DNA of 64,000 bases from the NCBI GenBank assembly GCA_030268105.1, contig BSDZ01000004.1:3025001-3089000 (forward strand), written 5' to 3'. Shown one piece after another: positions 19,280-32,127 of this stretch. The position numbers and the translations under genes are program-made. Source of the DNA: Volvox africanus. Its lineage: Eukaryota; Chlorophyta; Chlorophyceae; Chlamydomonadales; Volvocaceae. How positions within the stretch are numbered: the first letter of the stretch is position 1; each line of letters begins with the position of its first letter. A model generated the notes under the pieces. It did not search any database and was not told the DNA's origin. It saw only the letters and a list, made by a program, of their open reading frames with translations.

Positions 19280-22200
19280 ATTTCTGAACTAACACGTGGT
19301 CGGTGGTCATCCTTACGGCCAGCCGTTAAGGCATTGTTGCCTTGTGTACTTGGACACATCGAGCGAGTCATTGCGCGACGCATCACGCTTGACGGACGCA
19401 TGGGACTTCTCTGCTTCGACCCGTTGTGTAATTTGTTTACACCTCGCCGTCCCCTGTCGTCTATCGATCTGTCTAACCACGTGGTTTTGTTCATCCCCTC
19501 GTCTCTGCGTGAGATGTCGGAACAGTTGGCCATATACAGGAGGTGTAGGCGTCAATATCCAGGCACCGCCGCATGTGTTTTACTCCCCGCTTTCTGTTGG
19601 CGCAAGGCAGAGGCATCGTTAAGGGGTATGCGGCATGTCCACCGGTTCGAGCCGGGCACCGTTTTGTTTAATGGTGTGGATCGGGAGGGTACGCTGGCTC
19701 CGTGGCCAGGGACATCCTACTCGGTTGACGTTTGGTACGAAGCTCCTGATGAGGGTTCCGTAAGTTCCGAACCTGCCCTGAGTGCACTGACGTTATCTGC
19801 TGGGCAGTCACTCGTAGATAACCGTGTCCCGGTGATTCAGATCGGTTTAAATGGTCGTACCCTGAAGGCACTCGTTGACACCGGTGCCAGCGACGACTTC
19901 ATCTCTGCCACAGAGGTGAATGCGCTGGGGTTGACCCCCGAGTCGTCTGATTGTCCACAGGTTACCCTTGCTGACGGGGGTAAGCATCCCATCGTGGGCA
20001 GGATTACCCTTAGCCTATCGTTAGGCCCTTTGCGTGTTGTGACCCGGCTGTACGTGCTGCAGGGCTTAGCAGAGACTGCACCGTACATAATGGGGTCGTC
20101 GACATTACGACAGTACCACGCGCGCATCGACATGGAGACCGCAACCCTGCATATGTGCAAGGGTACTCTGTCGATTAAGGTACCTTCCCTGTCGTTTGAA
20201 CATGTCACACCTGAGGGGGGCGAAGCTGAGGCGGTGCCTATGGTTAATTTCTCTGTGACCGCAATGGCCGCGCGAATCGAACCAGAGCTAGTCGGGCATA
20301 AAGAGCCGTCCGTTTGTTACGGAAGGGTGCCCACGGACTGCTTTTGAGGCCGCGGGTGGGTTGCAGTGCCACCACCGCGCAGATTTCTGTGGATCCTGAG
20401 GTTGAGGCCCTACTGTCGCAGTATGAGGACGTCTTCAAAGATATCTCTGGCCTACCACCTATGCGTCCTGTTGATCACACAATCCCTCTCATGCCTGGAG
20501 TGCAGCCTACAGCCCGGCCAATGTACAGGTTGAGTCCATTGGAGCTGGACGAGGTGAAGCGCCAGGTGACGGATTTGCTTGCAAAGGGTATGATACGCCC
20601 CAGCACATCCCCGTATTCTGCGCCGATTTTGTTTGTCGGTAAGAAGGATGGGACCTTGCGCATGTGCATCGATTATCGGGGGTTAAATCCGAGCACGGTG
20701 AAGAATCACTACCCTTTGCCACGCGTTGACGACCTGTTGGATAAGCTGAAGGGCTCGGCTTATTTTTCCTCAATTGACTTGCAACAGGGCTATAATCAGA
20801 TCCGCATCGCTGCCTCTGATATTCCAAAAACCGCTTTTCGGACTCCCTTCGGTCACTTCGAGTATACGGTCCTATCATTTGGGTTGACTAATGCCCCTGC
20901 GACGTTTCAGGCGGTCATGGACCGCATGTTTAGGCCGTTTATCGACAGGTTCGTTGTTTGCTACTTGGATGACATCTTGGTTTATTCTAAGACGCGCGAG
21001 GAGCACTTGGAGCATCTTCGGCTCATGCTCGATGTGATGAGGCGGGAGCAATTGTTTGCTAAACGCGCCAAATGCTTTTGGGCGCAGCCTCAGGTGGAAT
21101 ATTTGGGCCACATTGTGTCGGCCACCGGTGTGAAGATGGACCCGCGGAAGGTCGCCGTGGTTCGCGATTGGCCCGCGCCTCAGAACCTCACGGAACTGCG
21201 TAAGTTCCTTGGCTTGACCAATTATTTCCGAAAGTTCATTGAAAAATATTCCATCATTGCGGCCCCGCTTACTAACTTTACTCGCAAAGGCGTTTTCGTT
21301 TCACTTGAGTCGTGGATGTCGCAATGCCAGCAGGCATTCAAAGAGCTCAAGCAAACCGTTGCCGAAGATGTCACCATCGCATTCCCTGACTACTTGTTGC
21401 CGTTTCGTGTTGAGGTGGTGTCTGATGCCTCAGTATTTGGAAGCGGCGCTGTATTGTTACAGGAAGGGCAACCGATCGCTTTCACGAGTAAGAAGTTTTC
21501 TGGTGCGGAGATTCACTACATCACCGGGGAACAGGAGCTTCTGGCAGTGCTGTATGCTTTAAAAGAATGGTGCTGTTACCTCGAGGGATACCCATTTACT
21601 TTAAAGACTGACCACAAGGCCCTAACGTTTTTGCAAAGCATTCCGATGTTGAACCGCCGTCAGGCTAGGTGGATGGAATACCTAGCTAGGTTCCACTGCA
21701 CCTGGGAGTACATTGCCGGTAAACTTAACATTGCCGATGCTCTCAGTCGACATCCGTCGCTACACGCTGCAATTTTGGCAGCACCCGTCTTGCGACCGTG
21801 TAACGAGGAGGTGCCGATCGCGACGGACCTCGTGGAGCGGTTGAAGGTTGCCTACAACGCAGATGCCTGGTTCTCGGAGCCGGCTAATGTGGAATACCTT
21901 CGCAAGCAGAATGGCCTTTGGCTACGAACGGAGGGTGCAGCTACGCAAATCGTCGTTCCTAACGATGACGCGCTACGCTACGATATCCTTGCGCGGTTCC
22001 ACGAGGACCCGTTAGCAGGACACCCTGGTAGCAAGCGGTTGGTCGAATTGGTGCAACGTTCCTTCTGGTGGCCTCGTTTGGCTAAGGATGCGGCGAACTT
22101 CGTGCAGACATGCAGTCTGTGCCAGCGCAATAAGGCCTTGTCCGGTAAGGGCCATGGGTTGTTGCAACCGTTGCCTGTCCCGGATGCGCCTTGGGAAAGT

Positions 22201-23141
22201 GTTTCCATGGACTTTGTAGTCGCGCTGCCCAAAACTGAGGGGGAATATGATGCGGTGTTTGTGATGGTCGATCGTCTGACTAAGATGGTCCACTTGTCAA
22301 CCTGAGCACAGCGTACCACCCGCAAACTGATGGTCAAACCGAACGCACAAACCGCACGTTGGGTGATATGTTGCGCAATTATGCTGGTCGCACACCACTC
22401 GTTTGGGATACGGATTTGACTGAGGCAGAATTTGCACTTAACAATGCTGTTAACCGCTCTACAGGCAAAAGTCCGTTCTTTCTCAACTACGGGTTTCATC
22501 CCTCGCTACCCGTGTGGCGTGAGTTGGAAGTGAACGTGCCTGCTGCTAAGATCTTTGCCAAGTCTTTTATGTCCCGTATCACAGACGCGAAGGCATGTTT
22601 GGACGCAGCGCAGCAACGAACGACGGAGTACTACAACAAATCCAAGCAGGATGTGACGTTTTCGGAAGGGCAACTTGTGTTGCTGAGCACCAAGAATTTG
22701 CGCACCTGGGCCGATGGATCCCGAAAACTTCTGCCCCGCTGGATTGGTCCGTATCCTGTCGTGCGCATGGTCGGGAATGTGGCTGTCGAACTCGCATTGC
22801 CCGCTGATATGACCATTCACCCCACGTTTCACGTATCGCTTGTCCGTCCTTATCGTGGTACGGAACCCGTCCCTGAGCCTGCTAACGCCCCTGCAGCGAT
22901 TGAACCAGTTCCCGAGACCTGGATCGCTGGTAAACAGAAGTTTTACGATGTGGAGCGGGTGTTAGATTACCGCGCGCATCGTGTGGGCCAACACCGACGT
23001 AAGCGGACAGTACACGAGTACTTGGTCAAGTGGACAGGGTATACCGGCGAGCACAACTCCTGGGAACCGGCACGCAACTTCTCACAGGACATGAAGCCTT
23101 TGCTCGAAGAAGCCCGCAAACTTGCTACGCAAGCCCAATGA
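19241..23141 (+). pseudogene. pol: TE4 Pol with a frameshift and integrase-core deletion
   Basis: MTase-like domain and protease ([10 protein letters not shown] near 19885) are intact. A 1-bp deletion near 20303 shifts the frame just after the protease. The next frame (20314-22305) carries RT (YLDD near 20966), RNase H, the integrase zinc finger and the first catalytic Asp. About 160 bp are then missing at the junction near 22295, removing the second catalytic Asp region (ISDRGGQF in other copies). The final frame (22359-23141) has the end of the core, GPY/F and chromodomain. It could not encode active integrase. Confidence 0.92.
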
Positions 23142-23185
23142 CCCCTGCAGTCGATGCTGTATGAAGCAGCGAGGACGCTGCATAC

Positions 23186-23200
23186 GGGAGGGGGGATAAT
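23186..23200 (+). other. TE4 polypurine tract
   Basis: GGGAGGGGGGATAAT abuts the LTR start at 23201, as in TE2. The upstream hairpin GCAGCG-AGGA-CGCTGC is kept. Confidence 0.75.
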
Positions 23201-23657
23201 TGTTGTGCTACGGTTAGTTTCCCGCCGATGCGTAGGTCAATGCGACGCTACAAGGCGATGAGCTAACTTGATGAATGATCGATGCATATGAATGAACTTG
23301 CATGATATAAATGAATTCGTATACATTTATATATCTTTGGCATGTTACCATTATACTACGCGACATCGCATCATGGCTGATCTGCCTAGCATGCATGAAA
23401 TCCCGAATGATCGAAGCGCGCATTATTTTCATGCTATGGAACGATAAGTAATATTATTTGATATAATATTACATCATTGTGGCATAGGTCGGGAACACCG
23501 CACTCATCACGATACATGCCTTGCAACCGAATATCGTTATTCGGACCCTTGCATCATGCGAATGCCGGAAAGGCTTATTGGTTGTTATACATGAACATTG
23601 CCTATACGCAGTAGGGTTGTCACACTTAGGATCGGCCTCCTAGTGTGAGTCGTACGG
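23201..23657 (+). repeat. TE4 3' LTR, first part
   Basis: GA-like LTR from TGTTGTGCTACGG, interrupted after TACGG (23653-23657) by a solo GB LTR. It continues at 31760-32127; together the parts give 825 bp, a complete LTR. It has the CCGAATA-TCGT-TATTCGG form of the conserved palindrome, whereas TE2 has CCGGATA with TATCCGG. Confidence 0.92.
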
Positions 23658-23685
23658 TGTTGTACGCCGGTTCAATCACCGTTGG
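23658..23685 (+). repeat. Solo GB LTR, first 28 bp
   Basis: TGTTGTACGCCGG marks a GB LTR inserted in the TE4 3' LTR. It is split by TE5 and continues at 30969-31754 (total about 814 bp). The duplication TACGG flanks it at 23653-23657 and 31755-31759. With no internal region between its ends, it is a solo LTR left by LTR-LTR recombination. Confidence 0.92.
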
Positions 23686-24509
23686 TGTTGTACCTCTTGT
23701 TCGCGTTTGCTCATAAGTATCTGCACGTCTGGAGACTTTCGACACCGATGCGCGAGCACTTGCAAGTACAGCAAGACAAGCGCGAGCAAACAGAGACAGC
23801 AGAAGACTTCAAGACGAAGAGAGATATAACTTACAGTCTTACAGATCGGAACGATGCAATGGACGAAATCGCCGTCAGCGCCGGAAGCAAGCAATCATCA
23901 CGCGGCGGTGATTAGCGAAGTTCAGGCTTAGCTCGGGCTAAGTAGAATAGCGTATAGCAATAGTAATATAGAACACACGAGTGTTCTCCGATATCGAATG
24001 TCTTTTTTTGCTTAGCCGTCCTCGCATCTGTTATACTCGCAGCATCGCAATGCCGTACGATTCACATCAGGAGGCCGATCCTAGATGTGACAACCCTACT
24101 ACGTCTAGGCGATGTCTACGCATAACAACGTATAAGCCTTTCCGGCATTCGCATGATGCAAGGGTCCGGATAACGATATCCGGTTGCAGGGCATGTATCG
24201 CGACGAGTGCGGCGCTCTCAACGTGTGCTGTAATGAAGTAATATTATATCAGATAATATTACTTATCGTTTCGTAGCACGAGCATAATGCGCACTTCAAT
24301 GCTTCGGGCTTTCATGCATGCTAGGCAGATTTGCCATGGTGCGATGTCGCGATGGATAATGACAACATGCCAAATGCATATATAAATGTACACGAATACA
24401 TTTATATCATGCAGATTCATTCATATGCAATGTGTTCATCACAATAGCACTTCGCCTTGTAGGATCACATCGACCTACGCATCGGCGGAAAACTAACCGT
24501 AGCACAACA
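23686..24509 (-). repeat. TE5 3' LTR
   Basis: 824 bp, minus strand, TGTTGTGC to ACAACA when read in element orientation. The PPT (GGGAGGGGGGATAAT on minus) lies at 24510-24524. Confidence 0.95.
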
Positions 24510-24568
24510 ATTATCCCCCCTCCCGTATGCAGCGTCCTCGCTGCATCATACAGCATCGACTGCAGGGG

Positions 24569-27500
24569 TCATTGGGCTTGCGTGGCACGTTTGCGGGCTT
24601 CTTCGAGCAGGGGTTTCATGTCCTGTGAGAAGTTGCGTGCCGGATCCCATGAGTTGTGCTCGTCGGTATACCCTGTCCACTTAACCAAGTACTCGTGTAC
24701 TGTCCGCTTACGTCGGTGTCGGCCCACACGACGAGCGCAATAATCTAACACCCGCTCCACATCGTAAAACTTCTGTTTACCAGCGATCCAGGTCTCGGGA
24801 ACTGGTTCGATCGCTGCGGGGGCGTTAGCAGGCTCAGGGACGGGTTCTGTACTACGATACGGACGAACAAGCGATACGTGAAACGTGGGGTGAATGGTCA
24901 TATCAGTGGGCAATGCAAGCTCCACAGCCACATTCCCAACCATGCGCACGACAGGATACGGACCAATCCAGCGGGGTAAGAGTTTTCGGGATCCGTCGGC
25001 CAAGGAACGCAAGTTCTTGGTGCTTAGCAACACGAGTTGCCCTTCCGAAAACGTCACATCCTGCTTGGATTTGTTGTAATATTCCGTCGTTCGTTGCTGT
25101 GCCGCGTCCAAACACGACTTAGCGTCTGTGATTCGGGACATAAAAGACTTGGCAAAAAGTTTAGCAGCAGGCACGTTCACTTCCAACTCACGCCACACGG
25201 GTAGCGCAGGATGAAATCCGTAGTTAAGAAAGAACGGACTTTTGCCTGTAGAGCGGTTAACAGCGTTGTTAAGCGCGAATTCTGCCGCAGTCAAATATGT
25301 ATCCCAAACAAGTGGTGTGCGACCAGCATAATTACGCAACATATCACCCAACGTGCGATTTGTGCGTTCGGTTTGACCATCAGTCTGCGGGTGGTACGCT
25401 GTGCTCAGGTTGACACAAACACCGCATCATATTCCCCCTCAGTTTTGGGCAGCACGACTACAAAGTCCATGGAAACACTTTCCCAAGGCGCATCCGGGAC
25501 AGGCAACGGTTGCAACAACCCATGGCCCTTACCGGACAAAGCCTTATTGCGCTGGCACAGACTGCATGTCTGTACGAAGTTCGCCACATCCTTAGCCAAA
25601 CGAGGCCACCAAAAGGAACGTTGCACCAAGTCGATTAATCGCTTGCTACCAGGGTGTCCTGCTAACGGGTCCTCGTGGAACCGCGCAAGGATGTCGTAGC
25701 GTAGCGCGTCGTCGTTCGGAACGACGATTTGCGTAGCTGCACCCTCCGTCCGTAGCCAAAGGCCATTCTGCTTGCGAAGGTTTTCTACATTAGCCGGGTC
25801 CGCAAACCAGGCGTCTGCATTGTAGGCAACCTTCAACCGCTCCGCGAGGTCCGTCGCGATCGGTACCTCCTTGCTACGCGGCCACACGACGGGCGCTGCC
25901 AAAATTGCAGCGTGTAGCGACGGATGTCGACTGAGAGCATCGGCAATATTCAATTTACCAGAAATGTACTCCCAGGTGCAGTCGAACCTAGCTAGGTATT
26001 CCATCCACCTAGCCTGACGGCGGTTCAACGTCGGAACGCTTTGCAAAAACGTTAGGGGCTTGTGGTCAGTCTTTAAAGTAAACGGGCGTCCCTCGAGGTA
26101 ACAGCGCCATTCCTTTAAAGCATGCAGCACGGCCAGAAGCTCCTGTTCCCCGGTGGTGTAGCGAATTTCCGCACCAGAAAACTTCTTACTCGTGAAGGCG
26201 ATTGGTCGCCCTTCCTGTAACAATACAGCGCCGCTTCCAAATATTGAGGCATCAGACACTACCTCAACACGAAATGGCAACGAGTAATCAGGGAATGCAA
26301 GGGTGACATCTTCGGCAACGATTCGTTTGAGCTCTTTGAATGCCCGCTGGCATTGCCACGTCCACGACTCGAGCGAAACGAAAACGCCTTTGCGAGTTAA
26401 GTTAGTAAGCGGGGCCGCAATGATGGAATATTTTTCAATGAACTTTCGGAAATAATTGGTCAAGCCAAGGAACTTACGCAGCTCCGTGAGGTTCTGAGGC
26501 GCGGGCCAATCGCGAACCACGGCGACCTTCCGCGGGTCCATCTTCACACCGGTGGCCGACACAATGTGGCCCAAATATTCCACCTGAGGCTGCGCCCAAA
26601 AGCATTTGGCGCGTTTAGCAAACAATTGCTCCCGCCTCATAACGTCGAGCACGAGCCGAAGATGCTCCAAGTGCTCCTCGCGCGTCTTAGAATATACCAA
26701 GATGTCATCCAGGTAGCAAACAACGAACCTGTCGATAAACGGCCTAAACATGCGGTCCATAACCGCCTGAAACGTCGCAGGGGCATTAGTCAGACCAAAC
26801 GATAGGACCGTATACTCGAAGTGACCGAAGGGCGTCCGAAAAGCGGTTTTCGGGATATCAGAGGCAGCGATGCGAATCTGATTGTAGCCCTGTTGTAAGT
26901 CAATTGAGGAAAAATAAGCCGAGCCCTTCAGCTTATCCAACAGGTCGTCAACGCGTGGCAAAGGGTAGCGATTTTTCACCGTATTCGCATTTAACCCCCG
27001 GTAATCAATGCACATGCGCAAGGTCCCATCCTTCTTACCGACAAACAAAATCGGTGCAGAATACGGGGATGTGCTGGGGCGTATCATACCCTTCGCGAGC
27101 AAATCCGTCACCTGGCGCTTCACCTCGTCCAGCTCCAATGGACTCAACCTGTACATTGGCCGGGCCGTAGGCTGCGCTCCAGGCATGAGAGGGATTGTGT
27201 GATCAACAGGACGCATAGGTGGTAGGCCAGGGATATCTTTAAAGACGTCCTCATACTGCGACAGTAGGGCCTCAACCTCAGGATCCGCAGAAATCTGCGC
27301 GGTGGTGACACAACAGCTCACCCGCGGCCTTAAAAGCAGTCCGTGGGCACCCTTCCGTAACAAACGGACGGCCTCCTTACGCCCGACTAGCTCTGGTTCG
27401 ATTCGCGCGGCCATTGCGGTCACAGCGAAATTAACCATAGGCACCGCCTCAGTTTCGCCCTCCTTTGGTGTGACATGTTCGAACGACAGGAAAGGTACCT

Positions 27501-28437
27501 TAATCGACAGAGTACCCTTGCACATATGCAGGGTTGCGGTCTCCATGTCGATGCGCGCGCGGTACTGTTGTAATGTCGACGACCCCATTATGTACGGTGC
27601 AGTCTCTGCTAAGCCCTGCAGCACGTACGGCCGGGTCACAACACGCAAAGGGCCTATCGATAGGCTAAGGGTAATCCTGCCCACGATGGGATGCTTACCC
27701 CCGTCAGCAAGGGTAACCTGTGGACAATCAGACGACTCTGGGGACAACCCCAGCGCATTCACCTCTGCGACAGAGATGAAGTCGTCGCTGGCACCGGTGT
27801 CAACAAGTGCCTTCAGAGTACGGCCATTCAAACCGATCTGAACCACAGGGACACGGTTATCTATGAGCGACTGCCCAGCAGACAACGTCAGTGCACTTAC
27901 GGCGGGTCCGTAACCTACGGCACCCCCGTCAGGAGCTTCGTACCAAACGTCAACCGAGTAGGATGTGCTTGGCCACGGAGCCAGCGTACCCTCCCGATCC
28001 ACACCATTAAACAAAACGGTGCCCGGCTCAAACCGGTGGACATGCCGCATACCCCTTAACGATGCCTCTGCCTTGCGCCGACAGAAAGCGGGGAGTAGAA
28101 CACATGCGGCAGTGCCTGGATATTGACGCCTACACATCCTGTATATGGCCAACTGTTCCGACATCTCACGCAGAGACGAGGGGATGAACAAAACCACGTG
28201 GTTAGACAGATCGATAGACGACAGGGGACGGCGAGGTGTAAACAAATTACACAACGGGTCGAAGCAGAGAAGTCCCGTGCGTCCGTCAAGCGTGATGCGT
28301 CGCGCAATGACTCGCTCGATGTGTCCAAGTACACAAGGCAACAATGCCTTAACGGCTGGCCGTAAGGATGACCACCGACCACGCGTTAGTTCAGAAATCC
28401 CAGGTGGTGCCCCCTCCGCAGGAACCCGGGCAAGCCC
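24569..28437 (-). pseudogene. pol: TE5 Pol with integrase-core deletion
   Basis: One open frame from the gag UAG down to 25405: MTase-like domain, protease [16 protein letters not shown], RNase H, integrase zinc finger and the first catalytic Asp (MDFV). About 193 bp are then deleted at the junction near 25415, removing the second catalytic Asp and shifting the frame. 25351-24569 continues with the end of the core, GPY/F and chromodomain. The right end of the deletion (GTCAACCTGAGC) is the same as in TE4, but the left end differs by about 32 bp. Confidence 0.93.
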
Positions 28438-28440
28438 CTA
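28399..28440 (-). promoter_or_regulatory. TE5 gag-pol UAG site
   Basis: UAG (28440-28438), 7-nt spacer, CCCGGG, 20-nt loop, CCTGGG, as in TE2. Pol in frame. Confidence 0.55.
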
Positions 28441-29673
28441 TTTCGGCTGAGGTACAAACGGCGGCATTAGAGGGCAATCCTTCGTGGAATGGCTCTCCGC
28501 ACACCGTAGACAAACGTTGGCCAATTTTCGACGCTCGAATTCGGAACGATTGCAATTCCATTTTGGCATATACGTGTCGTCCGTGCGAGTCCGCTTCGCA
28601 TTGGGGTCGGAACGCTGTGCGGCTGCCGTCGACGGCGCACCACCACGCTTCCTGTTTTTAGCCGGGTCCGAGCTCGGACCAGCTCCTCCTGACCCACGGA
28701 CACCCGAGCTAGCGCCCCCGCGCGCCTGGCGTTGCTGGTTGCTGCGTCGCGTCGCGGCAGTAGGCGTGGGGCGGGTCGCTCCGAAGTCCTGGTCAAGAGC
28801 TACAGCTTCCTCAAGCGGATCCTGCACTTGCACGGCATTTGCACGAGGGGCAGACTTGACTTCTTCCTCACCGGCAAGGAGTCGTATCTCCGTACCCTTA
28901 GCAAAAGCGACCAAAGCATCATACGACTTGATCTGCGCTCCAACCAAGTCAGTAGCGCACCATTTAGCCAAAAGTTTCGTCAGGCCTCGCCTAAACCAAA
29001 AGACACGCTCGGATTCAGTGAGGTCAGCAATGGGAGTCACAAGTGCTTCGAAACGTGACTGGTACGCAGGTACATTTTCATCCCGACGCATGTGGTAGCT
29101 ACCGGCTGCCAAAACCTTACGAGCTTCCACATCGCGTGCTTGAACCTCAGTAGCGAATCATGCGAGCAAAGCGGCGACCAACTCGTCAAAAGTATAGTTG
29201 CCCCGGGCGGTGGTCCAATTGCGATACCAGTCCTTCGCTGCGCCCTCGAGGGTGTTACCAACGAAGAGACACCTGATACCGTCATTATCGCCACCATGAA
29301 CAGCCTGGAGATACTTTTTAGCGTCACGCACGTACGCACGAGTTGCATCGGCTATGCTATGCCCTGGTGTCTTGTCGGTCAGCGAAATATTGAGCCTAGG
29401 AACGGGAATCGACAATCTCATCACCTCAGGGATGTCATCATGCCCTCGAGCTTGAGGTAATGGCAGAACCCTTGGTCCAGCAGTGTTGTCCATATTCGTG
29501 TTCACTGCTGAATGCGGCACAATTAAGTGAGCAGGGGTCTGAAGGAAAAGGGGCTCTTGAGTGGCTCGCGCGCCAACAGTCTCAAGACCTCTATCCGGTG
29601 CTCTAGCAGCCACAACAAAATCGGGTTGGCTAGCTAGGCTAGTGTGCGGCGTATCGTCGTGTTCCGCGGACAT
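28438..29673 (-). pseudogene. gag: TE5 Gag with one nonsense codon
   Basis: Full-length 411-codon Gag frame (29673 to 28438), colinear with TE2 Gag. It is interrupted only by TGA at 29158-29160 where sister copies have CGA (Arg in LLARF), a CpG-type C-to-T change. The zinc knuckle CLRCAESHSTKDC is intact. One readthrough or reversion away from function, but with defective integrase. Confidence 0.93.
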
Positions 29674-29760
29674 GAAGCACGAAACGATACCCTAGGTTTG
29701 CGTAATAGAAGCCGACTTCTATCGCAAAGGTAAGAGTACAAAACAACTCGGTGAGCCTAC

Positions 29761-30072
29761 CGACAGTACTCTTGAGAAGATTCAGCAAACTCAGCAAGTA
29801 ATTGCCCAGCTGAGTCCTGATCTCCGTAGTTTGGGCAATGAGAGTCGCCAACTGGTCCGGACGAAAGCCGGTCTCAGTCGCCGCGGCAAGCAATGCCGGT
29901 GCACTGAGATTACCTGCGACTCAGAGCGTACACTTACACAACAAGTGCAGCAATCTAAGCAAAAGCAATTAAACAATTACAAACCGGAAGCGGCGGCGTC
30001 CAAAACGGCGCGGCCTAAGTCTTCGGCAAAAGTATCTAGCGGTCCTCGTGGTTCGTCGCTGGAACTCGCCAT
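29761..30072 (-). CDS. TE5 leader protein exons 1 and 2
   Basis: ATG at 30072 opens the 31-codon ORF (to 29977) identical in protein to that of TE2. The candidate intron is 29984-29914, 71 bp, GTTTGT to CAG. Exon 2 continues from 29913 in phase with the conserved QTTEIRTQLG motif. Splicing is predicted from cross-family conservation only. Confidence 0.6.
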
Positions 30073-30121
30073 AGAAAGAACCTACTTCCGATTAGACAAA
30101 GAGAGACAGTAAGGCAACGAA

Positions 30122-30136
30122 CCTGTCTCGATACCA
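30122..30136 (-). other. TE5 primer-binding site
   Basis: TGGTATCGAGACAGG on the minus strand, 3 nt from the LTR boundary at 30140. Confidence 0.8.
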
Positions 30137-30139
30137 AAT

Positions 30140-30963
30140 TGTTGTACCTCTTGTTCGCGTTTGCTCATAAGTATCTGCACGTCTGGAGACTTTCGACACC
30201 GATGCGCGAGCACTTGCAAGTACAGCAAGACAAGCGCGAGCAAACAGAGACAGCGGAAGACTTCAAGACGAAGAGAGATATAACTTACAGTCTTACAGAT
30301 CGGAACGATGCAATGGACGAAATCGCCGTCAGCGCCGGAAGCAAGCAATCATCACGCGGCGGTGATTAGCGAAGTTCAGGCTTAGCTCGGGCTAAGTAGA
30401 ATAGCGTATAGCAATAGTAATATAGAACACACGAGTGTTCTCCGATATCGAATGTCTTTTTTTGCTTAGCCGTCCTCGCATCTGTTATACTCGCAGCATC
30501 GCAATGCCGTACGATTCACATCAGGAGGCCGATCCTAGATGTGACAACCCTACTACGTCTAGGCGATGTCTACGCATAACAACGTATAAGCCTTTCCGGC
30601 ATTCGCATGATGCAAGGGTCCGGATAACGATATCCGGTTGCAGGGCATGTATCGCGACGAGTGCGGCGCTCTCAACGTGTGCTGTAATGAAGTAATATTA
30701 TATCAGATAATATTACTTATCGTTTCGTAGCACGAGCATAATGCGCACTTCAATGCTTCGGGCTTTCATGCATGCTAGGCAGATTTGCCATGGTGCGATG
30801 TCGCGATGGATAATGACAACATGCCAAATGCATATATAAATGTACACGAATACATTAATATCATGCAGATTCATTCATATGCAATGTGTTCATCACAATA
30901 GCACTTCGCCTTGTAGGATCACATCGACCTACGCATCGGCGGAAAACTAACCGTAGCACAACA
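30140..30963 (-). repeat. TE5 5' LTR
   Basis: 824 bp, nearly identical to 23686-24509. One visible difference is an A for T in the AT-rich palindrome near 30856. The target repeat GTTGG follows. Confidence 0.95.
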
Positions 30964-30968
30964 GTTGG

Positions 30969-31754
30969 CACCGAAGTAGGCCGCAATGCATTCGAGCATG
31001 ATGAGGCATAATACAATCATATTAGCATAATATACTCGAGTATATCTAGCTAATCAGGCATGTCGCATTATCATCTACGAAATCACGCTGTCGGTCAATA
31101 TGTTTGACTCGACGCTGATAATTAATGTGTGATCTATCTGTTGGCATATTATATCACGTAATAATACTTTAAATATTATTACCTCATTTACGTCATAAAC
31201 CATACGCGTATGCGAGAAGGTGACAATCGCGATGGTTGGGTCGGCAACTGAATATCGATATTCGGACCTTTGCATATTGCATGCGTTGCATCCAATAATA
31301 TCACGGATTACGCGATATTTAGAACAGTGCTACAAAGGTACTCACACTTGAGATCGGAATCCAGTGAGACCTGTACTGCACATCGGTATCGCGACGTGAT
31401 AGGTGTGAGGACGGCCGCCTAGAGACCGAAGTCGGCTTGCGCTACTTTGGACTGAGTACTTGTGTACTTAACTCTATCTTATTTGCATACATACGATATA
31501 CTTATATATATTCGGCCTGAGCCATTCTAGCATATCATCCGCAGCCGAGTGATGAACATTGCCCGCGGGGTCTGACGGCCATCTACCGATTTGTAAACGA
31601 GGACTATTGTAAGTTGAATCTTTCCTTATCTTTGAGTCTTCCGCTGTCACTTTGCTCGCATTGGATCGCCTTGCTGTTCGTAAGCTTGGTGTGCGCTTAG
31701 CTAACATTCAGACGTGCAGATTCAGTGCATGATTGAAGAAGGAAGGATACAACA
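30969..31754 (+). repeat. Solo GB LTR, remainder
   Basis: Continues the LTR begun at 23658, starting CACCGAAGTAGGCC and ending GGATACAACA, followed by the TACGG duplication. It holds the CGATATTCGG palindrome arm and GTAAGT near 31610. Confidence 0.92.
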
Positions 31755-31759
31755 TACGG

Positions 31760-32127
31760 CGTGGCGATGCTGCGAGTATAACAGATGCGAGGACGGCTAA
31801 GTAAGACAAGACATTTTGATACCGGAGAACACTTCTGTGTTCAACATTATTATTGCTAACCGCTCTTATACTTAGCCCAAGCTAAGCCTGAACTTTGCTT
31901 GTCACCGCCTCGTGATGATTGCTTGCTTCCGGTGCTGACGGAGATTACATCCATTGCATCGCTTCGGTCTGTATTGTTGTAAGTTATATCTTTTCTTGCC
32001 TTGAAGTCTTCCGCTGTCTTTGTTTGCTCTTGGTTGCCTTGCTGTACTTGCAAGTGCTCGTGCATCGGTATCGAAAGTCTTCAGACGCGCAGATACTTAT
32101 GAGCAAACCTGAAGGAGAGGTACAACA
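31760..32127 (+). repeat. TE4 3' LTR, remainder
   Basis: Continues the LTR interrupted at 23657 and ends GGTACAACA. CATTG follows, the expected but unconfirmable TSD, because the TE4 5' end is lost. Confidence 0.9.

Larger units (their letters stand above)
23686..30963 (-). mobile_element. TE5: GA element, minus strand, recent insertion
   Basis: 7278 bp with two 824-bp LTRs that differ, by eye, at only about two positions, so this is among the youngest insertions here. Target repeat GTTGG at 23681-23685 and 30964-30968. It lies inside a solo GB LTR, which lies inside the TE4 3' LTR. It carries a gag nonsense codon and an integrase deletion and cannot be autonomous. Confidence 0.95.

Noticed and set aside
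22290..22300. The integrase deletions in TE4 and TE5 as retro-copied splicing events
   Set aside because: The missing segments lack GT-AG ends at the right boundary (no AG before GTCAACC), so splicing is unlikely.
23682..23915. Small conserved ORFs of 70-100 codons inside the LTRs (repeated at every LTR on both strands)
   Set aside because: They change length with single substitutions, differ between GA and GB, and have no recognisable domain. Repetition reflects the LTR copies, not coding constraint.
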